Shown here one piece after another: positions 43,369 to 50,999 of a stretch of DNA of 64,000 bases. A program made the position numbers and the translations under genes. Positions within the stretch are counted from its first letter, which is position 1. Every line of letters starts with the position of its first letter. This DNA is from CAVRXT01 sp963725655. GTDB taxonomy: Bacteria > Acidobacteriota > Terriglobia > Acidiferrales > UBA7541. A model generated the notes under the pieces. It was not told the DNA's origin. It was given only the letters and a program-made list of their open reading frames with translations, and did not search any database. The stretch is taken from contig CAVRYY010000003.1 in the NCBI GenBank assembly GCA_963725655.1, positions 496,001-560,000 on the forward strand. Reading direction: 5' to 3'.

Positions 43369-45876
43369 ATGAAATACCCATACACTTCGCTCGGCACCGC
43401 GATTCTGCTAGCCGGTTTACTGTCTTCGCCGGCTGCTCGCGCGCAGGACGCATCCGGCGAAAACAAGGGCACCGACGCCGGCGGCTACAACATCCAGCAG
43501 ACCATGGAGGTGGGCTACCGCGCCAATTGGGTGAACGGCAATCAGGATACCTACGACACATTCATCAACTTGGGATCCGGCGTTCGCCTATTGGATTACT
43601 CGGTGGAAATGCGCTCGCTCGGCCACAACGGGCTGCTGTTCGACAATCTGAGTCTTAGCAGCTTCGGTTACGGTGGCGATCCGAACGATGTGAGCCGCCT
43701 GCGGATCCAAAAGAACAAATACTACGATTTTCGAGTCCTCTTTCGCCGCGACAAGAATTTCTGGGATTGGAACCTGTTAGCAAACCCGCTGAACCCCATC
43801 ACAACCAACGCCGCGGTGAGCCCGACGACGCCGATCACCAGTTCGCCGCATTCGCTCGACCTGGTACGCCGTATGCAGGATTACGATCTGACGCTGTTTC
43901 CCAATTCGAGAGTGCGATGGCGATTGGGCTATTCGCGCAATCGCGATGAAGGCCCGGGATTTTTCACCACGGACGGCGGAACGATACCGGCGTTCCCGCA
44001 AAACTTCAGCTACACGACAAATGCGTATCGCGCCGGCGTCGATTTCCGGGTGCTCCCGCGCACCACGATTTCGTACGATCAGTTTCTAAGTTACTTCCAG
44101 CAGAACAACAGCGTCACCGATAATCCCACCGCTGACCCGCAAAACTTTGGTTACCAGCTTCCCAACGGAACGCCGGTCGACCTGGGGATTATCTGGGCAT
44201 CGAGCGGCGGCGAAGTATTGCCCTGCGCCGCTCCGGTCGCCAGCGCGGCAACCACGCCGCCGACCGTGAATCCGAACTGCAATGGATTTCTCGCGTATAG
44301 CCAGGTGAGTCGGGCGCGAAACTTCATGCCTACGGAACGGCTGCGCTTCCAATCGAATTATTTCAATAAATTCGAGACGTCTGGCTCGATAGGGTACAGC
44401 TCGGCCAACAACTCGGTCCCGGATTTTAACGAGACAGTGAACGATCTCACCACGCGCAATGGCACACGTGGAGGGGTGACCAACGGACCGGCAGACGCCA
44501 AGAGAGTATCGGTGAACGCGGATTGGTCAGGAGTGTATTCGCTCACCGACAACTTCCGGATCGTGGACACATTCCGCTACGACAATTGGCGCACGCCGGG
44601 GGTGTGGAATCTGGGAGAGACAAACATCTTCGAACAACAACAGCCGGGACTGATCGGGTTAGAACAGCCACAGGCTTCGCCTTGCGCCGCCCCGTTCACT
44701 GCGGTGACGTGCCCCAACCACAGCGCGTCGTCGCCGGCGGACACTACTTATGGCGTGACGTCCACTTTTCTGGCGCAAAACCTGAAATCAGACACGTTCG
44801 AAGTGCAATACGACGCGAGCAAGCGGCTGAGCGCCCGGATCGGTTATCTCTACACAAACCGGACCATCGCCGATTTCGACTCAACCTTCATGACCGCGGA
44901 AACATATTTTCCGGGCGGCACTGGGGGCGCCGCAGGGAATGAGTTCTTCGCGGCGCGCGGCGACTGCGCGGTGGCTTCAGCATGCACTCCCGGAGCGAAT
45001 GGTTCGCTGGTATTTTCAGGCCCGGCGGCGGGGAACGACGCGTCACGCAACCTCGTCACGATCAATGAAAATGCTCTGTTGCTAGGGCTAACCGTGCGGC
45101 CGATGGATACTCTCCGAATCACCGGTGACTTCGAGTTCGGTGACAACGACAACGCGTTCACGCGCACCGATCCGCAACACGTAGAGTCCTACAAGATCCA
45201 CGGGAGCTACCGGCCACGGCCCTGGATTAGCGTTGACGGAGCGGTGGATATGCACGAGAACCAGAACAACATTTACACGGTAAACAATCAGGAACACGAC
45301 CGTGCGTACAGCATGACCGCGATGATCACGGCGAACCCGCGGCTGTCGTTCAATTTCGGATACAACAACTGGGACGTATATTCGCAGATCGACATTTGCT
45401 ATAGCGACGGCATCGCACCGGGTGTGGCGGGTACGACCCCATGCCCGACGGCGAGTTCGCCGGTTCCGCTGGGGGCTCTAGCGGTCTACACCAGCGCGGA
45501 TCACTTCGCTTACGGCGGGGTGATATGGAAAGCGTCGAAGCGCATCACCGCGTCGCTGGGATATGACGGCACAGTGGTCCACGGCACCTCGCCATACTTC
45601 AATCAGCCGCAATTCGCTGCGGCATCAGCGCCGGCGCCGGTCCTGCAGCAAGTGACGCTCAACGCACTGACGCCAAGCGGGACGCTGGATTTCAATTACC
45701 TCAAGCCGTACGGCAATGTGGTCATCGATTTGTACCGGGGCCTAAGCTACAAGATGTCGTGGAACTACTACGGTTTCAACGCGAAGGGCGCTCAGAATCC
45801 GTCGGGGCTGGCGACGATTCCCATGCAGGATTTCAACGGCAGCACCGCGACATTCGCGTTTCGCTACTCTTTTTGA
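43369..45876 (+). CDS. MtrB/PioB-family outer-membrane barrel partner of the decaheme cytochrome
   Basis: 835 residues from the ATG at 43369 (AGGA just upstream; another ATG at 43327 lacks a signal peptide at its N-terminus). Signal peptide MKYPYTSLGTAILLAGLLSSPAARA. The rest is a long barrel with alternating strands, for example QTMEVGYRANWVNGN, LDYSVEMRSLGHNGLL, RIQKNKYYDFRVLFRR, SARIGYLYTNRTIADFD, DTLRITGDFEFGDND and a C-terminal FRYSF. Length and pattern match decaheme-associated MtrB/PioB porins. No N-terminal CxxC, which Shewanella MtrB has, was seen. It should form the sheath for the decaheme protein encoded 95 bases upstream. Confidence 0.9.
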   Translation: MKYPYTSLGTAILLAGLLSSPAARAQDASGENKGTDAGGYNIQQTMEVGYRANWVNGNQDTYDTFINLGSGVRLLDYSVEMRSLGHNGLLFDNLSLSSFGYGGDPNDVSRLRIQKNKYYDFRVLFRRDKNFWDWNLLANPLNPITTNAAVSPTTPITSSPHSLDLVRRMQDYDLTLFPNSRVRWRLGYSRNRDEGPGFFTTDGGTIPAFPQNFSYTTNAYRAGVDFRVLPRTTISYDQFLSYFQQNNSVTDNPTADPQNFGYQLPNGTPVDLGIIWASSGGEVLPCAAPVASAATTPPTVNPNCNGFLAYSQVSRARNFMPTERLRFQSNYFNKFETSGSIGYSSANNSVPDFNETVNDLTTRNGTRGGVTNGPADAKRVSVNADWSGVYSLTDNFRIVDTFRYDNWRTPGVWNLGETNIFEQQQPGLIGLEQPQASPCAAPFTAVTCPNHSASSPADTTYGVTSTFLAQNLKSDTFEVQYDASKRLSARIGYLYTNRTIADFDSTFMTAETYFPGGTGGAAGNEFFAARGDCAVASACTPGANGSLVFSGPAAGNDASRNLVTINENALLLGLTVRPMDTLRITGDFEFGDNDNAFTRTDPQHVESYKIHGSYRPRPWISVDGAVDMHENQNNIYTVNNQEHDRAYSMTAMITANPRLSFNFGYNNWDVYSQIDICYSDGIAPGVAGTTPCPTASSPVPLGALAVYTSADHFAYGGVIWKASKRITASLGYDGTVVHGTSPYFNQPQFAAASAPAPVLQQVTLNALTPSGTLDFNYLKPYGNVVIDLYRGLSYKMSWNYYGFNAKGAQNPSGLATIPMQDFNGSTATFAFRYSF

Positions 45877-45934
45877 AGATGCGACAGGAGCTGGGCTGGA
45901 GAAAACTTTTTTTGAACGCCAGGAGGAAAAGCAA

Positions 45935-46276
45935 ATGAGCCGTGCAAAGGTTAGAGTGATCTGGTCCGCGATTGTACTAGCGGCGGCGCTGCCTCTTTTC
46001 AGTGCCACGTTGCGCGCGCAGGACGACGCGCCCGGCGTTTTCAAGGCGAAATGCGCGGGTTGCCACGGCGCGGACGGAAGCGGTAACACATCGGTGGGCA
46101 AGTCGCTGAAGCTTCGCGATCTGGGTTCCGCCGATGTTCAGAAGCAGACCGATGCCGACCTGATCGCCATCATTACCAACGGGAAGTCCCCGATGCCCGC
46201 ATACAAGGGCAAGCTCACCGACGCGCAGATTAAGCAACTGGTCGCTTACGTCAGGGATTTGGCAGCGAAAAAATAG
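45935..46276 (+). CDS. Small class I cytochrome c
   Basis: 113 residues. An excellent GGAGG lies about 9 bases before the ATG. Signal peptide to about residue 28 (LFSATLRAQ), then one heme site CAGCH followed by GADGSGN, and the axial Met in SPMPAYKGKL, with a C-terminal helix KQLVAYVRDLA. A soluble periplasmic monoheme carrier. Placed between the barrel and a NapC-like protein, it may shuttle electrons between the inner-membrane and outer-membrane parts of the cluster. Confidence 0.92.
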   Translation: MSRAKVRVIWSAIVLAAALPLFSATLRAQDDAPGVFKAKCAGCHGADGSGNTSVGKSLKLRDLGSADVQKQTDADLIAIITNGKSPMPAYKGKLTDAQIKQLVAYVRDLAAKK

Positions 46277-46291
46277 ACTCGGAGGCTACCC

Positions 46292-46915
46292 TTGCATCTG
46301 CCGTCACCCGATGTGCTGCTATACGCCTTGATCGTGGTCAGCGCCGCGCTGATCGCGACGATCGTTATTCGGCCGTCGATCACGCTCAGCAGGGAGGGGA
46401 AGATTCTGGCCTTTACGGCGTTCCTGATCCTTCCGGTTTTGTGCACGTGCTGGGGAGCGTCGGAACATATCGAGCGGTCTAAACGGACACAATTCTGCCT
46501 CTCGTGTCATGTGATGGAGCCGTACGGGCTGAGCCTCAATGTGGATGATCCGGCGTACGTGCCGGCCGCGCACTTTCAGAACCATCGCATTCCGGTGAAT
46601 GAGGCTTGCTACACGTGCCACACCGACTACGCGCTTTACGGCGGCGTTGTGGCCAAGATGCGCGGCTTGCAGCATATCTACGTGCAGTATCTCGGCACGA
46701 TTCCTCATCCGATCAAGCTGTACACTCCCTACAATAATCGAGAATGCTTGCACTGCCACCTCGGTGCGCGCTCGTTCGAAAGCAATCCAATCCACATGGC
46801 CATGCTCGATTCGCTCAAAAGCAACGCGACGTCCTGCGTGTCTAGCGGCTGCCACGATACGGTGCACAACGTCGAGAACTTAAGTCATGTGAAGTTTTGG
46901 AGCCCGGCAAAATGA
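46292..46915 (+). CDS. NapC/NirT-like membrane tetraheme cytochrome (quinol dehydrogenase type)
   Basis: 207 residues from a TTG with GGAGG 6 bases upstream. Two N-terminal membrane segments (about 8-28 and 38-56) precede a periplasmic multiheme part. Heme sites: CLSCH (69-73) followed by VMEPY, which is the FCxSCHxM arrangement of NapC/NrfH with a Met ligand; CYTCH (106-110); CLHCH (152-156); and an atypical CVSSGCH (182-188), a CX4CH. Expected role: taking electrons from, or giving them to, membrane quinones, as CymA does in Shewanella. It overlaps the next gene by ATGA. Confidence 0.85.
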   Translation: MHLPSPDVLLYALIVVSAALIATIVIRPSITLSREGKILAFTAFLILPVLCTCWGASEHIERSKRTQFCLSCHVMEPYGLSLNVDDPAYVPAAHFQNHRIPVNEACYTCHTDYALYGGVVAKMRGLQHIYVQYLGTIPHPIKLYTPYNNRECLHCHLGARSFESNPIHMAMLDSLKSNATSCVSSGCHDTVHNVENLSHVKFWSPAK

Positions 46916-47109
46916 GCACCGAAGCGATGGGGATGCAACGCGGCCTGCGCCTTTCCGGCACGCTTTTGACGCTTGGACTCGTGATCGAATTGATCAGCTT
47001 GCTTTGGGGAAAGCCGCTGGCGTTTCTGTTGTTTGCTTTTATCGGAGGGGCCCTTTTTCTAGCGGGCATTTTGGTCTACCTGTATTCGCTAGTGTCCGCG
47101 GGTGGATAG
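46912..47109 (+). CDS. Small membrane protein coupled to the tetraheme cytochrome gene
   Basis: 65 residues. The ATG overlaps the stop of the tetraheme gene (ATGA at 46912-46915), so the two are probably translated together. Two hydrophobic segments (LSGTLLTLGLVIELISLLW and LAFLLFAFIGGALFLAGILVYLYSL) separated by a short GKP loop. No heme motif and no recognised family. Its fixed place at the end of the cytochrome set suggests a role as a subunit or assembly factor for the membrane complex. Confidence 0.72.
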   Translation: MSTEAMGMQRGLRLSGTLLTLGLVIELISLLWGKPLAFLLFAFIGGALFLAGILVYLYSLVSAGG

Positions 47110-47219
47110 CGGAAATCCTGGTTAGACGTGGTGGCGCCGCTACGCGTGAGTTACACCGCACCGCAGCAGAACTGCCTGTGTTGTTGCCTCCCGTCGAGCC
47201 GTATGTCATAACCAGCACC

Positions 47220-48026
47220 GTGCTATTTTCTGATCTCGCACTATCCAGGCGCTTGGAAGCGGCCGAGGGGTTCGCGTGCGCTCAGTACGCTGAGGCACGT
47301 CGCCGCCTGTTCCCGGACAGCGGCGCGGCGTGGATGCAGTGCGCCGGGGCGTACGCGGTCTTCGATGGCGTCGACTCGCCGATCACCCAGACTTTCGGGC
47401 TCGGGGTGTTTGAGGAATTGAGCCCGGCGTCGCTCGATGTGATCGAGCGGTTCTTTCTCGATCGCGGGGCTCCAGTGTTTCACGAAGTGAGCCCGTTCGC
47501 TGGGGTGGCCGCCCTGGATTTGCTCTGCCGACGCAACTACCGGCCAGTCGAGCTGAGCGCCGTCCTGTACCGTTCCGTCGAGCAGCCCGCCGTTGAACCG
47601 CCAGACCAAATCTGCGTGCGCCTCATTGGTCCGGAAGAGGCGCAACTGTGGTCGGACATAAGCGCACGGGGCTGGTCGCACGAGCATCCGGAACTTCGGA
47701 ATTTTCTGCTGGAAATCGGCGCGATCTCCGCGGCGCGGGAGCAGAGTCTGTGCTTTCTCGCTGAGGTGGACGATAAACCTGGCGCCGCCGGCGTGCTCTG
47801 CGTCCACGACGGAGTGGCGCTGTTCGGCGGCTCGGCCACGGTTCCAGAGCTTCGCCGCCGGGGTCTACAGGCCGCGCTGCTGCGCGAGCGCATGCGTTAC
47901 GCCTTGGAACACGGGTGTGATGTGGCCATGATGGCGGCCGAGCCGGGGAGTAATTCGCAGCGCAATGCCGAGCGTAAAGGCTTCCAGATCGCGTACACCC
48001 GCACCAAGTGGCGGTTGTGCACTTAG
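47220..48026 (+). CDS. GNAT-family N-acetyltransferase
   Basis: 268 residues from a GTG at 47220; an upstream GTG at 47178 is equally possible and neither has a clear Shine-Dalgarno. The protein is soluble. The C-terminal half has the acetyl-CoA-binding pattern GSATVPELRRRGLQAALLRERM (R/Q-x-x-G-x-A type) and a final strand with NAERKGFQIAYTRTKW. The N-terminal half (FHEVSPFAGVAALDLL) is a second degenerate GNAT-like unit. Substrate unknown. It is not coupled to the cytochrome genes, and starts about 110 bases after the small membrane protein. Confidence 0.8.
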   Translation: MLFSDLALSRRLEAAEGFACAQYAEARRRLFPDSGAAWMQCAGAYAVFDGVDSPITQTFGLGVFEELSPASLDVIERFFLDRGAPVFHEVSPFAGVAALDLLCRRNYRPVELSAVLYRSVEQPAVEPPDQICVRLIGPEEAQLWSDISARGWSHEHPELRNFLLEIGAISAAREQSLCFLAEVDDKPGAAGVLCVHDGVALFGGSATVPELRRRGLQAALLRERMRYALEHGCDVAMMAAEPGSNSQRNAERKGFQIAYTRTKWRLCT

Positions 48027-48041
48027 ACGCGATGAAGGTTT

Positions 48042-48063
48042 GGCGGCCAGTTTCCTGGCCGCC
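48042..48063. terminator. Hairpin between convergent genes
   Basis: GGCGGCCAG (48042-48050) and CTGGCCGCC (48055-48063) form a perfect 9-bp stem with a TTTC loop in the gap between the acetyltransferase and the convergent DUF2911 gene. No T-tract follows on either strand. Confidence 0.45.
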
Positions 48064-48075
48064 GTGTGCCGCCTA

Positions 48076-49140
48076 TTAATTGATGTCGTGCTTCGATTCC
48101 AACTGCTTGACCATCCCGTCCAGATAGGCCTTCTGATTGTCCGGAGCGGCCGCCACCGCTACCTTCATTTCCTTCGTGGCTTCGTCAAACTTGCCCTGGG
48201 CCGAGTACATCCGGGCCAGGCCGGTATGCACGAACCACATGTCCGGATGCTTCTGGGCGTTTTCGCGGAAGATCGCGAATGCTTCGTCATTGCGTTTTTC
48301 AGCCATCAACTGGCGAGCGAACAAATGCATCTGCAGCGGGCTGGCAAATCCCAACGCCTTCTTCTGTGCAGCGGCAGCCTCATCCTTGCGATTGAGCGCG
48401 GCCAGGATGTTGGACTTGGTCATCTCGTTGTCGAAGCGATCTTCATTTTCGATGGACTTGTTCGCATACGTCAGGGCATCGTCCAAAGCGAACTTTTCAC
48501 CAAGCAGATAAGTGCCCGCATCGTCCCAACTGATCCAGGTGTACTGGGTAAGGCCGCGAAGCTGCTTTTTCAGGCTGGCCTGCACCAGGCCATGCACATC
48601 CACCGAGACTTTGAACGGAACCGCGACCTTTTCCCACTCCAGTTCAACCACCGCTGAATCCGGCTGGAGTTGGTCGAAGTCATAGGTCAGCGCGTTATGC
48701 ATGTCCGCAGGCTGAGGCTTCACGGTCACGCGCAGCGCATCTTCCGACTGGTCGTAGGTGAAAGCGCCCCAAGAGGTCGAGTTCTTTGAAAAAATGATCG
48801 TCCATTCGTCGGCATTCGGAATCATGTGCAGTCCATAGGTTCCCTTGTCGAGCGGCTTGCCTTCGATCAGCACCGGATCGCTGAAGGTGATCGTGGTGTT
48901 CTCATTCGCGCCGGCTCGCCACACTTTGCCGTAGGGAACCAGGCCATCCCATACTTTGCGATCTTTCACCAAGGGCCGGTGATATTCGATGGTGATATCG
49001 GTAATCCCGATTCTTTGCGAGACCTCGGCGCGCTGGCTGCCGCGCGGGAGATTGAGTGTGAACGATTGCGCCGAACACGCCCCCGACACCGCTGCCATCA
49101 GCACGCACAACAGAAATCCTCGTAGAGTTGCCTTGAACAT
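48076..49140 (-). CDS. DUF2911 protein with TPR-like C-terminus, exported
   Basis: 354 residues from the ATG at 49140, which has GGGAGG upstream; the longer frame starts outside the signal peptide. Signal MFKATLRGFLLCVLMAAVSGACSAQ. The DUF2911 domain occupies about 27-180 (VSQRIGITDITIEYHRPLVKDRKVW in part; GLVPYGKVWRAGANENTTITFS; GTYGLHMIPNADEWTIIFS). The remainder has TPR-like helices (YANKSIENEDRF ... WFVHTGLARMYSAQGKFDEATKEM). Function unknown; the domain is common in Bacteroidetes and Acidobacteria. Confidence 0.88.
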   Translation of the reverse strand: MFKATLRGFLLCVLMAAVSGACSAQSFTLNLPRGSQRAEVSQRIGITDITIEYHRPLVKDRKVWDGLVPYGKVWRAGANENTTITFSDPVLIEGKPLDKGTYGLHMIPNADEWTIIFSKNSTSWGAFTYDQSEDALRVTVKPQPADMHNALTYDFDQLQPDSAVVELEWEKVAVPFKVSVDVHGLVQASLKKQLRGLTQYTWISWDDAGTYLLGEKFALDDALTYANKSIENEDRFDNEMTKSNILAALNRKDEAAAAQKKALGFASPLQMHLFARQLMAEKRNDEAFAIFRENAQKHPDMWFVHTGLARMYSAQGKFDEATKEMKVAVAAAPDNQKAYLDGMVKQLESKHDIN

Positions 49141-49368
49141 GGCGAAGCGCCTCCCTTCAAATGTGCATCCATCGCAGATTTTGTTGAAACGGGCGACAGA
49201 TCGCAGGCCTACCCTCATAGTCCAGCATCTTAGACCCGCCCGCGCCCCGGCGGTGAGCAGCGGAACGAAAATAAATCGGGCCGGCTTCGGGGTTCTAGCG
49301 AAATTGCCGGAATCCCGAAGGATTGGCACGGCAGTTCATTCACAGGTGAGCGAGCGCGTCGCAGCCTG

Positions 49369-50919
49369 TCAGGCGGTCAATCGGTTGCGCGAGATGGCCT
49401 GAATTTCGAAGGCGTCCATGGACTGTAATCGAGCCCGTCCTCCCCTGGCGAACAGTCCGACCCCCAGGCTATCCGGCCGTGTGGGGTAGATCCTTGCCGT
49501 CAGGCACGACCGGCGATTGGCAAAGACCTCGACAACTGATGCGTCGACGAAAACTGTCAACCGCAAAACCTCGCCGCTGCGAAGTTCCAAGGGACTCTTG
49601 TGAATCACGCGATTCGCGTCGGCGTTCAGGCTCGATCGGCCGGTGTCGAGAACCACGTTTCGGCTGGCCACATCGTAAGCGATCGTGGTTTCTTCGGCCG
49701 CATCCGGGGAGCGGCGAATGGCGATTCCAACCTCTTTTGCATCGCCCGGATCCACCTCGAGATGAATCTCCAGGGAGTCGCCTTTGAATTCGGAAACGGG
49801 CGCGTAGCCTGAGAGTTCCTTTGCGGCGATCCGATACTGCTTCCCGCGAAGCGCTGCCAGCTCAGGAAGCGGCTCGATCTGCAGCGCGCCTTGGCTATCC
49901 ATCGAGAGCACACGCGGCAACGACATCACTCCCGCCCAGCCCGATGCCCGCTGAGCAGCATCGCTCCGCCCTTCCCGGATCCAGCCCCACAAGATTCTCC
50001 GGCCGTGGCTGTCTACAAAACTCTTGGCCGCATAATAAAGGTTGCTGCCATCGGCAAAACCAGCGGACTCACTCTGGAATTTCTGGTCCGCGTAGGCGCC
50101 GGTAAAGAAGTGAACCTTGCTCTGGGTCGAAACTAACAAACAATGTTTTTCACCTAACGGAAAGAAGTCCGGGCACTCCCAGGTGTCCCCTGCGGCTACC
50201 GAGTCGTATGCACCTGGGTGGGCAGCATCGTTTGGCTCGAAGGGAGGACCGCTGAACAATGTGTGGCGGTAGTCCCAGTTCGTCAGGTCCTGCGAGCTGT
50301 AAATCAGGACGGCGCCACCTTGGCCCTTGAAACCAGCGCCGACGGACATCAGCCACCGGCCGGACTCCCTCCAGATCGAAGGATCCCTGAATCCGGTTAC
50401 CTGCAGCCCGGGGGGCGGGGAAGCAATCACCGGATTCCCGGTAAGTTTTTTCCAGTTGATCAGCTGATCGTCACTCGTGGCCAGGCATTGCACCTCCGGA
50501 TTCACTCCGGTGTAGACGATTGTCGGAATTCCGTTGTTGATGAAGGCTGAGCCGGAAAAGCATCCGTCCTTGTCCGGGCCGCCTGGAGCAGGAGCCAGGG
50601 CCACCGGCAGATGCTCCCAGCGCACCATGTCTTTACTTCGCGCATGTCCCCAATGCATGTCGCCCCAATAGGCGCCGTTTGGGTTGTACTGATAAAAAAG
50701 ATGGTAGTAGCCCTTCCAATAGATCGGGCCATTGGGATCGTTCATCCAATTCGCGGGCGGCAGAAAGTGAAATTGCGGACGCAAGACGTCCGCGCTCAGA
50801 CGCTCTTGCAGTGAATTGCTTTTGCGCGTCAATTCTCTTGGCAGCCGGCTCCCTTGCGCCAGCATCGAAGCCGCCGCTAGCGATCCTGACTGGATCATGA
50901 AATGTCGCCGGGTAATCAT
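49369..50919 (-). CDS. Glycoside hydrolase family 32 (levanase/invertase type), Tat-exported
   Basis: 516 residues. The N-terminus is a Tat signal: MITRRHFMIQSG with the twin Arg, then SLAAASMLAQG. The GH32 five-blade propeller has nucleophile Asp61 in WMNDPNG, the transition-state RDP (178-180) and acid/base Glu248 in ECPD, all in place. Other family features are FYQYNP, HWGHARSKDMVRWEHLPVAL and FSGSAF. A C-terminal beta-sandwich follows (RRSPDAAEET; ASVVEVFANRRSCLTARIYP). It should split fructose from sucrose, levan or inulin; which of them cannot be read. It lies downstream of the second permease in the same orientation. Confidence 0.95.
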   Translation of the reverse strand: MITRRHFMIQSGSLAAASMLAQGSRLPRELTRKSNSLQERLSADVLRPQFHFLPPANWMNDPNGPIYWKGYYHLFYQYNPNGAYWGDMHWGHARSKDMVRWEHLPVALAPAPGGPDKDGCFSGSAFINNGIPTIVYTGVNPEVQCLATSDDQLINWKKLTGNPVIASPPPGLQVTGFRDPSIWRESGRWLMSVGAGFKGQGGAVLIYSSQDLTNWDYRHTLFSGPPFEPNDAAHPGAYDSVAAGDTWECPDFFPLGEKHCLLVSTQSKVHFFTGAYADQKFQSESAGFADGSNLYYAAKSFVDSHGRRILWGWIREGRSDAAQRASGWAGVMSLPRVLSMDSQGALQIEPLPELAALRGKQYRIAAKELSGYAPVSEFKGDSLEIHLEVDPGDAKEVGIAIRRSPDAAEETTIAYDVASRNVVLDTGRSSLNADANRVIHKSPLELRSGEVLRLTVFVDASVVEVFANRRSCLTARIYPTRPDSLGVGLFARGGRARLQSMDAFEIQAISRNRLTA

Positions 50920-50999
50920 GTTGGTGAGCGCCTCATTTGAAGTCCGGGTCGGCTGTCTTCGGTTGGAGCAACGCGCGCAGTAGCCGCTGTTCCGGCCAG

